Assembly: GCF_000019225.1 (NCBI RefSeq)
Contig: NC_010995.1
Coordinates: 310,001-374,000 of the forward strand
Direction: 5' to 3'
DNA: 64,000 nucleotides
DNA from: Cellvibrio japonicus Ueda107
GTDB lineage: Bacteria; Pseudomonadota; Gammaproteobacteria; Pseudomonadales; Cellvibrionaceae
Position 1 is the stretch's first letter; every line of letters starts with the position of its first letter. The position numbers and the translations under genes are program-made. Under the pieces are notes generated by a model that saw only the letters and a list, made by a program, of their open reading frames with translations, ran no database searches and was not told the DNA's origin. Below, piece by piece: positions 63,227-64,000 of this stretch.

Positions 63227-64000
63227 ATGAGAATTACCAAAGCCGAATTTGCCCGCCGTCGCAAACAACTCATGGCGCTGATGGAGCCCAATTCCATCGC
63301 GATAGTCCCGGCCGCGCCCGAGCGCCAGCGCAGCCGCGATACTGAATACCACTATCGGCAGGACAGCGACTTTTTATATTTATCCGGTTTTGAGGAGCCC
63401 CAGGCTGTCCTGGTGTTAATTCCCGGGCGCGAGCATGGTGAATATGTCCTGTTTGTACGCGAGCGCAATCGCGAGCGGGAAATCTGGGATGGCTATCGCG
63501 CAGGCCCCGAAGGTGCGTGCAGTGAGTTTGAAGCGGACGATGCCTTTCCGATTGATGATATCGACGATATTTTGCCCGGGTTGCTCGAAGGCCGGCAACG
63601 TGTCTATTACGCCATGGGGAAGGATGCGGACTTCGATAAGCATGTGATGGATTGGGTCAATACCATTCGCGCCAAGGTGCGTTCGGGAGCAACACCCCCA
63701 GGTGAATTCCTCGACCTGAGTCACTTTTTAAATGACATGCGCCTGTTCAAAAGTGCGGCTGAGTTGCGCGTGATGCGCGAAGCGGGCGACATTTCCGCGC
63801 GCGCCCATGTGCGTGCGATGCAAGCCTGCAAACCGGGGGTGATGGAATATCAACTCGAAGCGGAAATCCTGCACGAATTCCACATGAACGGTGCGCGCTT
63901 TCCCGCCTACAATTCCATTGTCGGCGGTGGTAAAAATGGTTGCATCCTCCACTACATTGAAAACTCGGCGCCCCTGAAAAATGGCGACCTGGTATTGATC
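63227..64000 (+). CDS. pepP: Xaa-Pro aminopeptidase PepP, 5' part
   Basis: The frame begins at 63227 (MRITKAEFARRRKQLM) and is open to the window end (258 codons). The AMP_N domain is complete (SIAIVPAAPERQRSRDTEYHYRQDSDFLYLSGF), and the M24 catalytic domain begins (FPAYNSIVGGGKNGCILHY with the substrate His). It removes N-terminal residues before proline. It follows ygfB by 31 bases, as in E. coli. Confidence 0.94.
   Translation, partial: MRITKAEFARRRKQLMALMEPNSIAIVPAAPERQRSRDTEYHYRQDSDFLYLSGFEEPQAVLVLIPGREHGEYVLFVRERNREREIWDGYRAGPEGACSEFEADDAFPIDDIDDILPGLLEGRQRVYYAMGKDADFDKHVMDWVNTIRAKVRSGATPPGEFLDLSHFLNDMRLFKSAAELRVMREAGDISARAHVRAMQACKPGVMEYQLEAEILHEFHMNGARFPAYNSIVGGGKNGCILHYIENSAPLKNGDLVLI

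Overview
The window reads as chromosome of a plant-polysaccharide-degrading gammaproteobacterium of the genus Cellvibrio, probably C. japonicus or a close relative. The grounds are a mannan-catabolic cluster (GH130 phosphorylase, cellobiose 2-epimerase, GH5 mannanase lipoprotein, GH27 alpha-galactosidase) and standard gammaproteobacterial blocks (algZ/algR-argH-cyaA; zapA-6S RNA-5-FCL-ygfB-pepP). The species name is inference; no database was searched.

Layout. 1-6.4 kb: symporter end and mannan genes, followed by an MltB-type lytic transglycosylase. 7.98-9.25 kb: a short integron-like array on the minus strand (HEPN-like protein and YciI-like cassettes, each next to an attC-like site) without an integrase. 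9.4-19.8 kb: rof, algR, algZ, argH, a hybrid sensor kinase, and class I adenylate cyclase cyaA split by an IS4-family element with a 10-bp target duplication. 19.8-44.4 kb: an AT-rich accessory island, nearly all on the minus strand. 45-49.3 kb: a secreted metalloprotease with a companion protein, a degenerate histidine kinase and a SnoaL-like protein. 49.4-56.2 kb: a trehalose locus (LacI regulator, MFS transporter, TonB-dependent receptor, GH37 trehalase) with three perfect copies of one palindromic operator. 56.2-60.2 kb: DUF1993, HAD phosphatase and GH20 hexosaminidase. 60.5-64 kb: a small membrane protein, 5-FCL, 6S RNA, zapA, a ZapB-like coiled coil, ygfB and the start of pepP.

The island is the exciting part. 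It holds two related peptide-modification and export modules. Module A (19.8-35.0 kb) has a 55-residue double-glycine precursor too short for ordinary ORF calling, a radical SAM/SPASM enzyme of the cyclophane-synthase type, a 2OG-Fe(II)-oxygenase-like gene broken by an IS3 element, a GT9 glycosyltransferase, a C39 peptidase ABC exporter, a MacAB-like trio, and a tight operon of a SelO-like protein, a small HlyC-like protein and a GH13 alpha-glucanase. Module B (35.7-44.4 kb) has a second SelO-like/HlyC-like pair, a GT1 glycosyltransferase, a rhomboid protease, an 85-residue colicin V-like precursor, a small putative immunity protein, a C39 exporter that has lost most of its ATPase domain, and an intact HlyD partner. 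The SelO-like/HlyC-like pairs with a GT1 enzyme recall the microcin H47/E492 C-terminal modification genes (MchC/MceJ, MchD/MceI, MchA/MceC). I infer a hybrid system in which microcin-type conjugation enzymes and radical-SAM RiPP enzymes share an exporter. The intact C39 transporter is in A and the intact C39-type HlyD is in B, so the modules may complement each other. A degenerate second copy of the cyaA 3' end at 35.35-35.70 kb makes direct repeats around module A, suggesting how it arrived or could be lost.
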